DNA of 64,000 bases. Origin: Saccharopolyspora sp. SCSIO 74807 (GTDB lineage: Bacteria; Actinomycetota; Actinomycetes; Mycobacteriales; Pseudonocardiaceae). The DNA lies in the NCBI RefSeq assembly GCF_037023755.1, contig NZ_CP146100.1:2482501-2546500 (forward strand), given 5' to 3'. The notes below the pieces were generated by a model. The model made no database searches, had not been told where the DNA came from, and worked only from the letters and a program-made list of their open reading frames with translations. The position numbers and the translations under genes were made by a program. Positions 1 through 8,520 of this stretch are shown piece after piece (within the stretch, counting starts at the first letter, position 1; every line of letters starts with the position of its first letter).

Positions 1-1382
1 CGCTGGCGGCCGCGCTGGTGCGCGACCTGGACGTGCTGGTGCTCGACGAGCCCACCAACCACCTCGACGTGGAGGGCGTGCGCTGGCTGGCCGACCACCT
101 GATGGAACGCCGCTGCGCACTGGTGATCGTCACGCACGACCGCTGGTTCCTGGACACCGTGTGCAACCGCACCTGGGAGGTCACCCAGGGCAGGGTCGAG
201 CAGTACGAAGGCGGCTACGCGGACTGGGTCTACGCCCGCGCGGAACGCGCGCGGCTGGCCCAGCAGGCCGAGGAGAAGCGGCAGAACCTGGCGCGCAAGG
301 AACTCGCCTGGCTGCAGCGCGGCGCGAAGGCCCGCACCTCGAAACCGCGGTTCCGGGTGGAGGCAGCCGAAGCGCTCATCGCGGATGTCCCGCCGCCGCG
401 CGACACCGTTGAGCTGGTCACCTTCGCCAAACGCCGGCTCGGCAAGTCCGTGATCGAGCTGGAGGACGTGGACCTGCGGATCGCCGATCGCACCCTGCTC
501 GACGACGTGACCTGGCGGATCGGGCCGGGTGACCGGATCGGGCTGGTCGGCGTCAACGGCTCCGGCAAGACCACGTTGCTGCGGCTGATCGCAGGTGAGC
601 GGGAGCCGGACGCGGGCAGGCGCATCGAGGGCAAGACGGTGCGGCTGGCGCACCTGACCCAGGAGCTGCACGACCTGCCGGGCAACTGGCGGGTGCTGGA
701 GGCGATCGAGGACGTCGCCGAACGGGTGCAGCTGGGCAAGTACGAGCTCACCGCCTCCCAGCTCGGCGAACGGTTCGGGTTCGGCAAGGGCAGGCAGTGG
801 ACCCCGGTCGGCGACCTCTCCGGCGGTGAGCGGCGGCGGTTGCAGCTGGCGCGGCTGCTGATGTCCGAACCGAACGTGCTGGTGCTCGACGAGCCCACCA
901 ACGACCTCGACATCGACACCCTGCAGCAGCTCGAAGACCTGCTGGACGGCTGGCCGGGCACGCTCGTCGTGGTCTCGCACGACCGCTACCTGGTGGAGCG
1001 GGTGTGCGACACGGTGCTGGCGCTGTTCGGCGACGGCAGGCTCACCCACCTGCCCGGCGGCATCGAGGAGTACCTGCAGCGGCGGCATTCGCTGCTGGCC
1101 GCGGGTGGTGGCGACGTCGGCAAGCAGGCCGCGGACGTGGTCGAGGCGAAGCCGGACAAGCTCTCCGGCGCCGAGGAGCGGGCCGCGCGCAAGGACCTGG
1201 CGAAGCTGGAACGGCAGCTGGACAAGCTGGGCAAGCGGGAGCAGGAGCTGCACGCGCGGCTGGCCGAGGCCGCTACCGAGCCGGACAAGCTGCAATCGCT
1301 GGGCGCCGATCTGCAGGCGCTGCAGCAGGAGAAGGACGACGTGGAAGCCCGCTGGCTCGAACTGGCCGATCAGCTCGACTAG
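1..1382 (+). CDS. ABC-F family ATPase, Uup-like (5' end outside window)
   Basis: This is the 3' part of a gene; the frame is open from the first bases, so the annotated start lies upstream. The visible protein begins just before the Walker B of the first nucleotide-binding domain (VLDEPTNHLD). The inter-domain linker follows, then a full second domain with Walker A (GVNGSGKTT), signature (LSGGERRRLQLARLL), Walker B (LVLDEPTNDLD) and switch histidine (VVSHDRY). About 75 charged residues at the end form a predicted coiled coil, like the C-terminal domain of Uup. Two ABC domains and no membrane segments identify the ABC-F group, soluble ATPases acting on ribosomes or nucleic acid. The coiled coil favours Uup over EttA, but the exact ABC-F class cannot be fixed without the N terminus. 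Confidence 0.93.
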   Translation, partial: LAAALVRDLDVLVLDEPTNHLDVEGVRWLADHLMERRCALVIVTHDRWFLDTVCNRTWEVTQGRVEQYEGGYADWVYARAERARLAQQAEEKRQNLARKELAWLQRGAKARTSKPRFRVEAAEALIADVPPPRDTVELVTFAKRRLGKSVIELEDVDLRIADRTLLDDVTWRIGPGDRIGLVGVNGSGKTTLLRLIAGEREPDAGRRIEGKTVRLAHLTQELHDLPGNWRVLEAIEDVAERVQLGKYELTASQLGERFGFGKGRQWTPVGDLSGGERRRLQLARLLMSEPNVLVLDEPTNDLDIDTLQQLEDLLDGWPGTLVVVSHDRYLVERVCDTVLALFGDGRLTHLPGGIEEYLQRRHSLLAAGGGDVGKQAADVVEAKPDKLSGAEERAARKDLAKLERQLDKLGKREQELHARLAEAATEPDKLQSLGADLQALQQEKDDVEARWLELADQLD

Positions 1383-1534
1383 GTGTGTGAGGGCTGGACG
1401 TTGGTGACGCCGTCTCGGAGGCGAGATGCTGGCGGCCTCTCACCTGCTCCGCTGTGCGGACGAGGCGACGTCGTCCCTCGATGGACAGGGGCGCGTTGGC
1501 GTGGAGCACAGCGTTTCCTATAGACGACACGAGT

Positions 1535-1573
1535 TCGGTGGGCTCAGGCGGTCGTGTTGCCTGAGCCCACCGA
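1535..1573. terminator. Hairpin between convergent genes, likely bidirectional terminator
   Basis: A perfect 15-bp stem (arms 1535-1549 and 1559-1573) closes a 9-base loop. It lies between the 3' ends of the ABC-F gene (+) and the NTF2-like gene (-). No T-run follows on either strand, which is common for terminators in high-GC actinomycetes. The remainder of the 1383-1594 gap shows no gene. Confidence 0.6.
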
Positions 1574-1594
1574 CTAAGGGACGTGGTATCGGCA

Positions 1595-2056
1595 CTACCG
1601 GAGTGGGATGTCGACGCCGTACTCGCCCGTGGGCCGGGGGCCGTGGATGCGCCGATCGGCTTCAGTGATAGCGACGTCGTTGATGCTCGCCTCGCGGCGC
1701 CGCATGAGTCCGTGCTCGTCGAACTCCCACAGTTCGTTGCCGTAGCTGCGCCATCGCTGGCCTTCTGCGTCGTGACACTCGTACTGGAAGCGGACAGCGA
1801 TTCGATTTTCGCGGAAGCCCCAGAGGCTCTTACGCAGCGCGTAGTCCAGTTCGCGCTCCCACTTCCGGGTCAGGAACGCGATGATCTCCTCGCGGCCGCG
1901 GACGAAGATGTCACGGTTCCGCCACGTCGAGTCCGGCGTGTAGGCCATGGCCACCTGGTGCGGGTCACGGGTGTTCCATGCATCTTCAGCTGCCTGGACC
2001 TTCTGCAGGGCCGCCTCCTGCGTGAACGGCGGGTACGGCGGACGATCTTCCGGCAT
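1595..2056 (-). CDS. NTF2-like protein of the DUF1348 family
   Basis: The 153-residue protein matches the DUF1348/SnoaL-like fold in length and pattern: an N-terminal helix with [10 protein letters not shown], the segment [13 protein letters not shown], then alternating strands with [19 protein letters not shown] and a C-terminal REASIND segment. Such small cone-shaped proteins bind or convert small hydrophobic molecules; no substrate can be named here. The ATG at 2056 is preceded by AGGAG at good spacing. The gene is divergent from a TetR regulator across 87 bp carrying two palindromes, so that regulator very likely controls it. Confidence 0.85.
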   Translation of the reverse strand: MPEDRPPYPPFTQEAALQKVQAAEDAWNTRDPHQVAMAYTPDSTWRNRDIFVRGREEIIAFLTRKWERELDYALRKSLWGFRENRIAVRFQYECHDAEGQRWRSYGNELWEFDEHGLMRRREASINDVAITEADRRIHGPRPTGEYGVDIPLR

Positions 2057-2069
2057 TGCAGTCTCCTAT

Positions 2070-2129
2070 CGTTGAGAACGATCGTTCTCTATCGGCGGAG
2101 TCTACGATAGGGAACGTACGTTCTCAACG
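2070..2129. promoter_or_regulatory. Divergent control region with two palindromic operators
   Basis: Site 1 at 2074-2089 is a perfect 16-bp palindrome (GAGAACGATCGTTCTC). Site 2 at 2110-2125 (GGGAACGTACGTTCTC) has the same half-sites with one mismatched pair. Their centres lie 36 bp apart. The outer half-sites extend to perfect 11-bp inverted repeats (CGTTGAGAACG at 2070-2080 and CGTTCTCAACG at 2119-2129). TetR-family dimers typically bind such sites, so the TetR protein encoded at 2144 is the likely ligand, repressing itself and the NTF2-like gene. That binding assignment is inference. Confidence 0.8.
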
Positions 2130-2143
2130 CCAAGGAGCTTCGG

Positions 2144-2710
2144 ATGCCAGCCCCGATCACTGAGGAGCAGAACCGTTTGGACCGCGACGCCCTGCTTGAC
2201 GCAGCAGAACGGCTGTTCTACGAGCAAGGGATCCAGGCGGTCGGCATGGATGAGGTCCGTGCTGCATCCGGTCTGCCTCTGAAGCGGATCTACCGATCCT
2301 TCGCGGCGAAGGAAGACCTCGTGGTGGCGGTGCTCAGGCGTCGCGATCAGCGATGGAGAGCAAACCTGGCCGCCCGCGTGGAGGCGGTCGTAGATCCCTA
2401 CGAGCGCGTACTCGCGATCTTCGACTGGCTTGCCGAGTGGTTCGCAGAACCCGGCTTCCGCGGATGCGCCTGGATCAATGCCTACGGCGAACTGGGCCCC
2501 GCATCCGAGGCGGTGCGAGCCGAAGTCCGGTCGCACAAGCGGGCATTCCACGACCAGGTCGCGGTGTGGGTCCATGCCACCGGGCTGTCGGTGGTTGAAC
2601 CGGTTTTCCTGCTCGCTGAAGGAGCCATCGTGACGGCCGGCATCAGTGGCGACCCCGCCCCAGCCCGCCAGGCACACGCAGCCGTCGCGACGTTGCTCGG
2701 AACCCCTTGA
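2144..2710 (+). CDS. TetR/AcrR family transcriptional regulator
   Basis: The 188-residue protein has a typical TetR N-terminal helix-turn-helix (LLDAAERLFYEQGIQAVGMD, then LPLKRIYRSFAAKEDLV) followed by an all-helical ligand-binding domain. The ATG has AAGGAG seven bases upstream (2132-2137). It is divergent from the NTF2-like gene and sits beside two palindromic operators, so autoregulation and control of the neighbour are expected. The two cysteines of the bundle are not in a recognisable sensor motif. The inducing ligand cannot be predicted; it is presumably a substrate of the NTF2-like protein or a toxic hydrophobic compound. Confidence 0.92.
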   Translation: MPAPITEEQNRLDRDALLDAAERLFYEQGIQAVGMDEVRAASGLPLKRIYRSFAAKEDLVVAVLRRRDQRWRANLAARVEAVVDPYERVLAIFDWLAEWFAEPGFRGCAWINAYGELGPASEAVRAEVRSHKRAFHDQVAVWVHATGLSVVEPVFLLAEGAIVTAGISGDPAPARQAHAAVATLLGTP

Positions 2711-2894
2711 TTACAGCCACGCCGTCAACAACCTCTTTGCCCGCAACAACTAGGGATCGTTGCTGCGGCCTCGCGAGCCGGGCGATTTCTCCAGGAGTGG
2801 TTTGCGGCCGTGCTGTCTCGGACGTCCCGATGTGGCTTCGGTGGCCGGAACCGAGCTGTTCCGGTGTTCGCCCGTTCGACGTAGGCTTCGTCAC

Positions 2895-4544
2895 ATGAGC
2901 CGGTTCGTGGACGGGATCGTGGCCGCGGCGCGGGAGAACGCCGGACCGGGCGCGCGGGGGCTGGTCACCGGCGAGCCGGACCGCCCGCGGCGGCGCACCT
3001 GGAACCAGGTGCACGACGAGGCCACGCGGGTCGCCGCCGCCCTCAGCGCCGAACTCGCCCCCGGCTCGGCGGTGGCCGTGCTGGCCGCCGATCCCGGACT
3101 GATCGCCCCGGCGGTGCAGGGCGGGTGGTTGGCCGGTTGCAGCGTGACCATGCTGCACCAACCGACCCCTCGTACCGACCTGGCGGAGTGGGCGCAGGAC
3201 ACGCTGCGAGTGCTGGCCATGATCGACGCGCGGCTGGTGCTGCTCGGCCCGCCGTTCGAGCAGTTGGCCGGGGTGCTGGACGAGAACGGCGTCGAGCACC
3301 GCGACCTCACCCAATGGGCCGCCTACGACCGGCGGCTGGACGAGCCCGTGCCGGTCGGCGAAGACGCCACCGCGCTGCTGCAGCTCACCAGCGGTTCCGC
3401 CGCTGAACCGAAAGCCGTGCGGATCACGCACGGCAACCTGGACGCCAACGCGGCCGCGATGGTGGCCACCGCCCGGCTGGACGCCGAACGCGACGTGGCG
3501 GTCTCCTGGCTGCCGCTGTTCCACGACATGGGCATGGTCGGCTGCCTGACGGTGCCGATGTCGATCGGCATGGAGGCGGTCAAGGTCACTCCCGCGGACT
3601 TCCTGGCTCGCCCGCTGCTGTGGCCGGAGCTGATCAGCCGCTACGGCGGCACCGTCACGGCCGCGCCGAACTTCGCCTACGCCGTGACCGGACGCCGGAT
3701 GGCGCGGGCCGAGGACGGCGAATTCGACCTCTCCAGCCTCCGGTTCGCGCTCAACGGAGCCGAACCCGTGGACCCGGAGGCGGTGCGCGCGTTCACCGGC
3801 GCGGGCGCCCGGTTCGGTCTGTCCGGGACGTGCATGGTGTGCGCCTACGGGATGGCGGAATCGACGCTGGCGGTGTCCTTCGCGCCGCTGGACCGCGGCG
3901 TGGAAGTCGACGAGGTGGACGTCGATGCGCTGGAGCGCGAGCGGCGCGCGGAGCCCGCGGGCACCGGCCGCAGCCGCTCGTTCGCGCTGCTCGGGGAACC
4001 GTTGCCGGGGCTGGAAGTGAAGGCGGTCGACGACGCGGGCGAGGCGCTGGGGGAGCGGGCTGTCGGCGAGCTGCGCATCCGCGGCGCCGCGGTGACGCCC
4101 GGATACCTCACCGCGAACGGCCCGCTGCCCGCGCAGGACGCCGCAGGCTGGCTGCACACCGGTGACGAGGGCTACCTGGTCGGCGGGCAGGTGGTGATCT
4201 GCGGACGGCGCAAGGACGTGATCATCATGGGCGGCCGGAACATCTTCCCGGTGGACGTGGAACGCGCGGCGTGCGAAGTGGACGGAGTGCGCGCGGGCAA
4301 CGCCGCGGCGGTCCGGCTGGACGCGGGCGATCGGCGGGAACGGTTCGCCGTGGTGCTGGAATCGAAGTCCGCCGGAACCGGCGAAGCGGAGAAGGACCTG
4401 CGCAAGGCGGTCGCCGCGCGGGTCGTGGACGCAGTCGGGGTGCGACCGGCCGCGGTGGTCGTGCTCGCACCGGGCTCGCTGCCGAAAACCCCGTCCGGCA
4501 AGCTCCGCCGCGCCGCCACCGCCGAGCTCGTGCCCGCCTGTTGA
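2895..4544 (+). CDS. Fatty-acyl-AMP ligase (FAAL-type adenylate-forming enzyme)
   Basis: This 549-residue adenylate-forming enzyme activates a carboxylic acid with ATP to an acyl-AMP. Visible motifs are the P-loop-like LLQLTSGSAAEPKAV, the FAAL signature SWLPLFHDMGMVG, the acyl-binding LNGAEPVDPEAV, the YGMAEST motif, the TGDEG hinge motif and PKTPSGKLRR near the C terminus. HDMGMVG and the loop after YGMAEST point to the fatty-acyl-AMP ligases, which hand acyl groups to carrier proteins rather than CoA. No carrier protein or polyketide synthase is adjacent, so its acceptor is unknown. The frame is open upstream to 2760, but the ATG at 2895 gives a family-like start. Confidence 0.88.
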   Translation: MSRFVDGIVAAARENAGPGARGLVTGEPDRPRRRTWNQVHDEATRVAAALSAELAPGSAVAVLAADPGLIAPAVQGGWLAGCSVTMLHQPTPRTDLAEWAQDTLRVLAMIDARLVLLGPPFEQLAGVLDENGVEHRDLTQWAAYDRRLDEPVPVGEDATALLQLTSGSAAEPKAVRITHGNLDANAAAMVATARLDAERDVAVSWLPLFHDMGMVGCLTVPMSIGMEAVKVTPADFLARPLLWPELISRYGGTVTAAPNFAYAVTGRRMARAEDGEFDLSSLRFALNGAEPVDPEAVRAFTGAGARFGLSGTCMVCAYGMAESTLAVSFAPLDRGVEVDEVDVDALERERRAEPAGTGRSRSFALLGEPLPGLEVKAVDDAGEALGERAVGELRIRGAAVTPGYLTANGPLPAQDAAGWLHTGDEGYLVGGQVVICGRRKDVIIMGGRNIFPVDVERAACEVDGVRAGNAAAVRLDAGDRRERFAVVLESKSAGTGEAEKDLRKAVAARVVDAVGVRPAAVVVLAPGSLPKTPSGKLRRAATAELVPAC

Positions 4545-4559
4545 GGACGACGCGGCCGC

Positions 4560-5135
4560 TCAGTGGAACTGGTTCTGCGCCGGTTCCAAGCCGTGCGCGG
4601 CGAGCGCCTCGGTGGCGTCCGCGCACAGGTCGACGAAGTACGCCAGTTCCTTGCGCTGGGCCCCGGAGAAGTCCTTGAGCACGTAGTCCGCCGGATCCAT
4701 CCGCCCCGGCGGCCGGTCCACGCCGAAGCGCACCCGCAGATACTCCTTCGTGCCCAGCGACTTGGTGATCGAACGGAGCCCGTTGTGCCCGTTCTCCCCG
4801 CCGCCGCGCTTGAGCCGCACGGCGCCGTGCGGCAGGTCCAGCTCGTCGTGGATCACGATCAGCGATTCGGGCGGGAGCTTGAAGAACTTCACCAGTCCGG
4901 CGACCGGCCCGCCGGAGAGGTTCATCAACGTCCGCGGCTTGGCCAGCACCACCCGGCGCTGCCCGAGCCTGCCCTCCACCACCTCGGCGTTCGCCTTGTG
5001 CGCCTTGAACTTCCCGCCGATCCGGTCGGCGAGCTCGTCGGCGACCAGGAAACCGGCGTTGTGCCGGTTGCCCGCGTAGCGCGGGCCGGGATTGCCGAGC
5101 CCGACGATCAGCGCGGGCGGTTCGGGAGTGCTCAC
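4560..5135 (-). CDS. pth: Peptidyl-tRNA hydrolase
   Basis: The 191-residue protein hydrolyses peptidyl-tRNA released from stalled ribosomes and recycles the tRNA. It shows the family landmarks [20 protein letters not shown] (active-site His in the RHNAGF motif), [35 protein letters not shown] and [10 protein letters not shown]. Length is normal. The GTG start at 5135 has a GAGGG ribosome site about ten bases upstream; the longer open frame beyond it belongs to no conserved sequence. It lies 110 bp downstream of rplY on the same strand, as in other actinobacteria. Confidence 0.97.
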   Translation of the reverse strand: MSTPEPPALIVGLGNPGPRYAGNRHNAGFLVADELADRIGGKFKAHKANAEVVEGRLGQRRVVLAKPRTLMNLSGGPVAGLVKFFKLPPESLIVIHDELDLPHGAVRLKRGGGENGHNGLRSITKSLGTKEYLRVRFGVDRPPGRMDPADYVLKDFSGAQRKELAYFVDLCADATEALAAHGLEPAQNQFH

Positions 5136-5245
5136 CTGATCGTTTCCCTCGGACGCACCGCCGAAGCGGCGGCGGATGAATGCGATGGCCCGGCCGGGAC
5201 CGGGGCGCGGTGCTCGCCGCGTCCCGGTCACCGGCGGGTCGGAGC

Positions 5246-5875
5246 TCACTCGCTCGCGGTCTCCTCGTCGGAGGCTTCCTCGACGACGCCCGCGCCCTCG
5301 GTGTCCAGCTCGGACTCCATGTCGGCGGCGGTCGGCGCCTCGGAGACGCTGACGATCAGCGTCTCCGGGTCGGCCTGCAGCGTCACGCCGCGCGGCAGCT
5401 GCAGGTCGGAGGCGTGCACCTGGGTGCCGTCCTCGGCGTCCTGCACCGACAGCTCGATCTGCTCGGGGATGTGCAGCGCCTCGGCCTCGACCTCGACCTC
5501 GTTGGCGTCCTGGGTGACCAGGACACCAGGGGCCGGGTCGCCGGAGAGCACGACCGGCACGTTCACGGTGACCTTCTCGCCGCGCCGGACCAGCAGCAGG
5601 TCCACGTGCTCGATGTAGTTCTTGATCGGGTGCGCGGTCACGGTCTTGGTCAGCGCGAGCTCGCTGGCCGACCCGGCGACCTCCAGCGTCAGCACCGCGT
5701 TCTGCCCGTTCTCGCGCACGGCGCGGGCGAAGTCGATGGCGGGCAGCGACAGGTGCTTGGGGTCGGAGCCGTGCCCGTAGAGCACCGCGGGGATCTTGCC
5801 CGCGCGGCGGGTGCGGCGGGCGGCACCCTTGCCGAACTCGGTGCGCGGCTCGACGGAAAGACGTACCTCGGACAC
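5246..5875 (-). CDS. rplY: 50S ribosomal protein L25, long Ctc/TL5 form
   Basis: The 209-residue protein has the L25 5S-rRNA-binding domain ([32 protein letters not shown]) and the C-terminal TL5/Ctc beta domain, ending in an acidic tail rich in Glu and Asp. The GTG at 5875 with GAGGAG about ten bases upstream is preferred to longer open starts. It is followed by pth on the same strand. In related genomes prs and glmU lie immediately upstream; here a 2.6-kb stretch with two opposite-strand genes intervenes. The leader 5876-6428 is long (553 bp), divergent with the Nramp-like gene, and shows no other gene. Confidence 0.95.
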   Translation of the reverse strand: MSEVRLSVEPRTEFGKGAARRTRRAGKIPAVLYGHGSDPKHLSLPAIDFARAVRENGQNAVLTLEVAGSASELALTKTVTAHPIKNYIEHVDLLLVRRGEKVTVNVPVVLSGDPAPGVLVTQDANEVEVEAEALHIPEQIELSVQDAEDGTQVHASDLQLPRGVTLQADPETLIVSVSEAPTAADMESELDTEGAGVVEEASDEETASE

Positions 5876-6428
5876 GGTGCTGCACTCCTCGTGAAGTCGG
5901 GCGGAATCGAAATGTCGGCGGCCTGCGGCGGCGGGTGCGACCGATGACGTGGCCGACGCCGTGCTCGCGAACACCGGCCCTGCGGGGGTCGGTGCCGCTC
6001 GCGGCCGGACAACGGCCGCGATGTGGGCGGCACCGGCGTCTCTCGCGGCCACAGGGGCGAACACCGTGCCGCCGCGTCGATCACGCCGGGTCGCGTACCC
6101 GGCCTCGCCGAGGCAACCCGAACAGTTTAGGAGCCGCCGCGCGGCAGCTGCTTGCTGGGGTACCGATCCGGCCTCGGCCGGTCTAACCGGATGATCCGCT
6201 GTGCCTGCGAGAACCGGGTGCACTCGACCCGTGCCGTGTTCACCGGCGGGTCGCGGCGGGCGACGTGCCGCCGGGTTCGCGCAGCTGCTTCCCGATCGGG
6301 TCAGCCGAGTTCGCGCCCGCCCGCTCGTCCGCGTGCGGTGGGTGTTCGTTCGTCCCTCGATTCAGCGACCGTCACGGTTTGGTCGCTTGCGGATGACCGC
6401 GGCACCGCCCGGCGTTAGTTTGACGCTC

Positions 6429-7748
6429 ATGTCCGCTGACACCAGCTCCGGTTCCACCGAGGACCACGGGAGCGCGCAAGCCGGGGCCGAACCGGCCACC
6501 GGCTGGGCCGACCGGCTCCGGCAAGTCGGCCCCGGCATCATGGCCGCCGCCACCGGAGTCGGCGCGGGCGACCTGGTCGCGACGATGATCGCCGGTGCGC
6601 GCTACGGCTACGCCCTGTTCTGGGCGGTCGTGCTCGGCACGGTGTTCAAGCTCGCGCTGGGCGAGGCCGTCGGCCGCTGGCACCTCGCTTCCGAACGCAC
6701 CATGCTCTCCGGCTGGCGCACGCTCGGCTCCTGGGCCACCGGCTACTTCGGCGCCTACATCGTGGTGTGGGGCTTCGTCTACGGCGCCACCGCGATGTCG
6801 GCATCGGCGCTGCCGCTGAACGCGCTGTTCCCGGTGCTGCCGGTCAGCGGATGGGCGATCGTCTGCGGCCTGCTGGGGCTGGGACTGGTGTGGTTCGGCC
6901 GCTACGCGGTGCTGGAAAAGCTCATGACGGTGCTGGTCGGCGTCATGTTCGTGACCGTCGTGGGCACCGCGATCCTGGTCGGGCCGAACCTGCTCGAACT
7001 CGGCAAGGGGCTGGTGCCGACGCTGCCGGACGGCTCGGTCGCCTACGTGCTGGGCCTGATGGGCGGCGTCGGCGGCACGATCACCATGGCCGCCTACGGC
7101 TACTGGACCTTCGCGAAGGGCTGGCGCGGGCCGAAGTGGCTGCCGATCATGCGCACCGACAACGCGGTCGGCTACGTCACCACCGGGATCTTCGTGGTCG
7201 CGATGCTGGTCGTCGGCGCGGAGATCCTGCTCGGCCAGGACCTCACCGACAGCGACAAGGGGCTGCTCAACCTCAGCGACGTGCTCGCCGCGGACTACGG
7301 CCAATGGGCGCGGATCCCGTTCCTGGTCGGGTTCTTCGCGGTCGCGTTCAGCTCGGTGATCGGGGTGTGGAACGGGGTGAGCCTGCTGTTCGCCGACTGG
7401 TGGCGGACCTGGCGGCTGCCCAAGGAAGCCCCGGCCGAGACCGCCGAGACCTACGACCACAAGGCGGGGATGCACAGCACTCCGTACCGGCTCTACCTGC
7501 TGTGGCTGACGTTCCCGCCGATGATCCTGCTGCTGTTCGGCAAGCCGTTCCAGCTCACCCTGGTCTACGGCGTGCTGGGTGCGTTGTTCATGCCGTTCTT
7601 GGCGGGCACGCTGCTGGTGCTGCTGAACTCGCGCTCGATGATGCCGCCCGAGCACCGCTCCCGCTGGGTCTCGAACGTGCTGCTGGGGCTGTGCCTGGTG
7701 CTGTTCGTCGGGGTGGCGGTCAACGAACTCGTCGGCGCGGTGATGTGA
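6429..7748 (+). CDS. Nramp-related membrane transporter lacking the canonical metal-binding motifs
   Basis: The 439-residue protein has about 11 hydrophobic segments and aligns by eye with Nramp divalent metal transporters: QVGPGIMAAATGVGAG, AGARYGYALFWAVVLGTVFKL, and GGVGGTITMAAYGYW in the sixth helix. However, the DPGN motif of helix 1 reads GAGD, and the MPH motif of helix 6 reads MAA. In true Nramp proteins those residues ligate Mn or Fe, so metal specificity is doubtful and Mg or a proton-uncoupled substrate is possible. The ATG at 6429 was chosen; the frame is open upstream to 6201, but that part looks non-coding. A nitroreductase follows after about 75 bp. Confidence 0.85.
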   Translation: MSADTSSGSTEDHGSAQAGAEPATGWADRLRQVGPGIMAAATGVGAGDLVATMIAGARYGYALFWAVVLGTVFKLALGEAVGRWHLASERTMLSGWRTLGSWATGYFGAYIVVWGFVYGATAMSASALPLNALFPVLPVSGWAIVCGLLGLGLVWFGRYAVLEKLMTVLVGVMFVTVVGTAILVGPNLLELGKGLVPTLPDGSVAYVLGLMGGVGGTITMAAYGYWTFAKGWRGPKWLPIMRTDNAVGYVTTGIFVVAMLVVGAEILLGQDLTDSDKGLLNLSDVLAADYGQWARIPFLVGFFAVAFSSVIGVWNGVSLLFADWWRTWRLPKEAPAETAETYDHKAGMHSTPYRLYLLWLTFPPMILLLFGKPFQLTLVYGVLGALFMPFLAGTLLVLLNSRSMMPPEHRSRWVSNVLLGLCLVLFVGVAVNELVGAVM

Positions 7749-7824
7749 TCTCCGTCGCGGCTGGAATTCCGGCCGGTGCGCCGGATGTTCTGGCGGGCAA
7801 ACACCGCCCGGACAGGAAGTGATC

Positions 7825-8439
7825 ATGACCTCGACCGACCGCGCCGCAGCCTTCCAGCTCTCCGAGGACGCGCAGGACCTGCTGTTCCGCGCCGCCCGCA
7901 CCGCGAACTCCTTCAGCTCCGAACCGGTCGACGACGAGCAGATCCGCGCGATCTACGACCTGGTCAAGTGGGGCCCGACCTCGATGAACCAGCAGCCGCT
8001 GCGGATCGCGCTGGTGCGCTCGGACGAGGGCAAGCAGCGGCTGCTGCCGCACCTGTCCGAAGGCAACCGGGCCAAGACCGAGTCGGCGCCGCTGGTCGCG
8101 GTCCTGTCCGCGGACACCGACTTCCACGAGAACCTGCCCAAGGTCTTCCCGCACAAGCCGGACGCCAAGGACATGTGGGCGGGCGACGACGGGTTCCGCG
8201 CCGAGCACGCCAAGCTCAACGGCACCCTGCAAGTCGGCTACTTCATCCTCGGCGTGCGCGCCGCGGGGCTGGCCGCGGGCCCGATGACCGGTTTCGACGC
8301 CGCGGGCATCAACGCCGAGTTCTTCCCGGACGGCCGCGAGAAGGTCCTCGTCGTGGTCAACATCGGCAAGCCCGGCGAGAACCCCTGGTTCGACCGCCTG
8401 CCCCGGCTCGACTACGACGAGGTCGTCACCACGCTCTGA
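7825..8439 (+). CDS. Nitroreductase-family FMN enzyme, RutE/HadB type (malonic semialdehyde reductase-like)
   Basis: The 204-residue protein fits the RutE branch of the nitroreductase family, which uses FMN and NAD(P)H; in E. coli RutE reduces malonic semialdehyde during uracil breakdown. Conserved stretches are LVKWGPTSMNQQP (FMN contact), EGNRAKTESAPLVAV, LGVRAAGLAAGPMTGFD and VVNIGKPGENPWFDRLPRL. An AGGAAG site (7814-7819) decides for ATG at 7825 over the in-frame GTG six bases earlier. No other Rut genes are present, so a general role in aldehyde or quinone reduction is equally possible. It ends just before a strong terminator shared with prs. Confidence 0.88.
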   Translation: MTSTDRAAAFQLSEDAQDLLFRAARTANSFSSEPVDDEQIRAIYDLVKWGPTSMNQQPLRIALVRSDEGKQRLLPHLSEGNRAKTESAPLVAVLSADTDFHENLPKVFPHKPDAKDMWAGDDGFRAEHAKLNGTLQVGYFILGVRAAGLAAGPMTGFDAAGINAEFFPDGREKVLVVVNIGKPGENPWFDRLPRLDYDEVVTTL

Positions 8440-8464
8440 CGGCCCGGAAACACCCGGCACGACA

Positions 8465-8506
8465 CCGAAAAGCCCGGCCCCCGAAGCGGGGGACCGGGCT
8501 TTTCGG
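8465..8506. terminator. Strong bidirectional terminator between nitroreductase gene and prs
   Basis: Arms 8465-8482 and 8488-8506 pair over 18 bp with one bulged A (8493) and a 5-base loop. The stem is GC-rich in the middle and carries AAAA/TTTT near its foot on both strands, so it can end transcription from both convergent genes. Confidence 0.88.
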
Positions 8507-8520
8507 CGTTCTGGGGACGC

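Noticed and set aside
2643-4157. 504-codon minus-strand frame over the acyl-AMP ligase
   Set aside because: The plus strand carries a complete set of adenylate-forming motifs; the antisense product has none.
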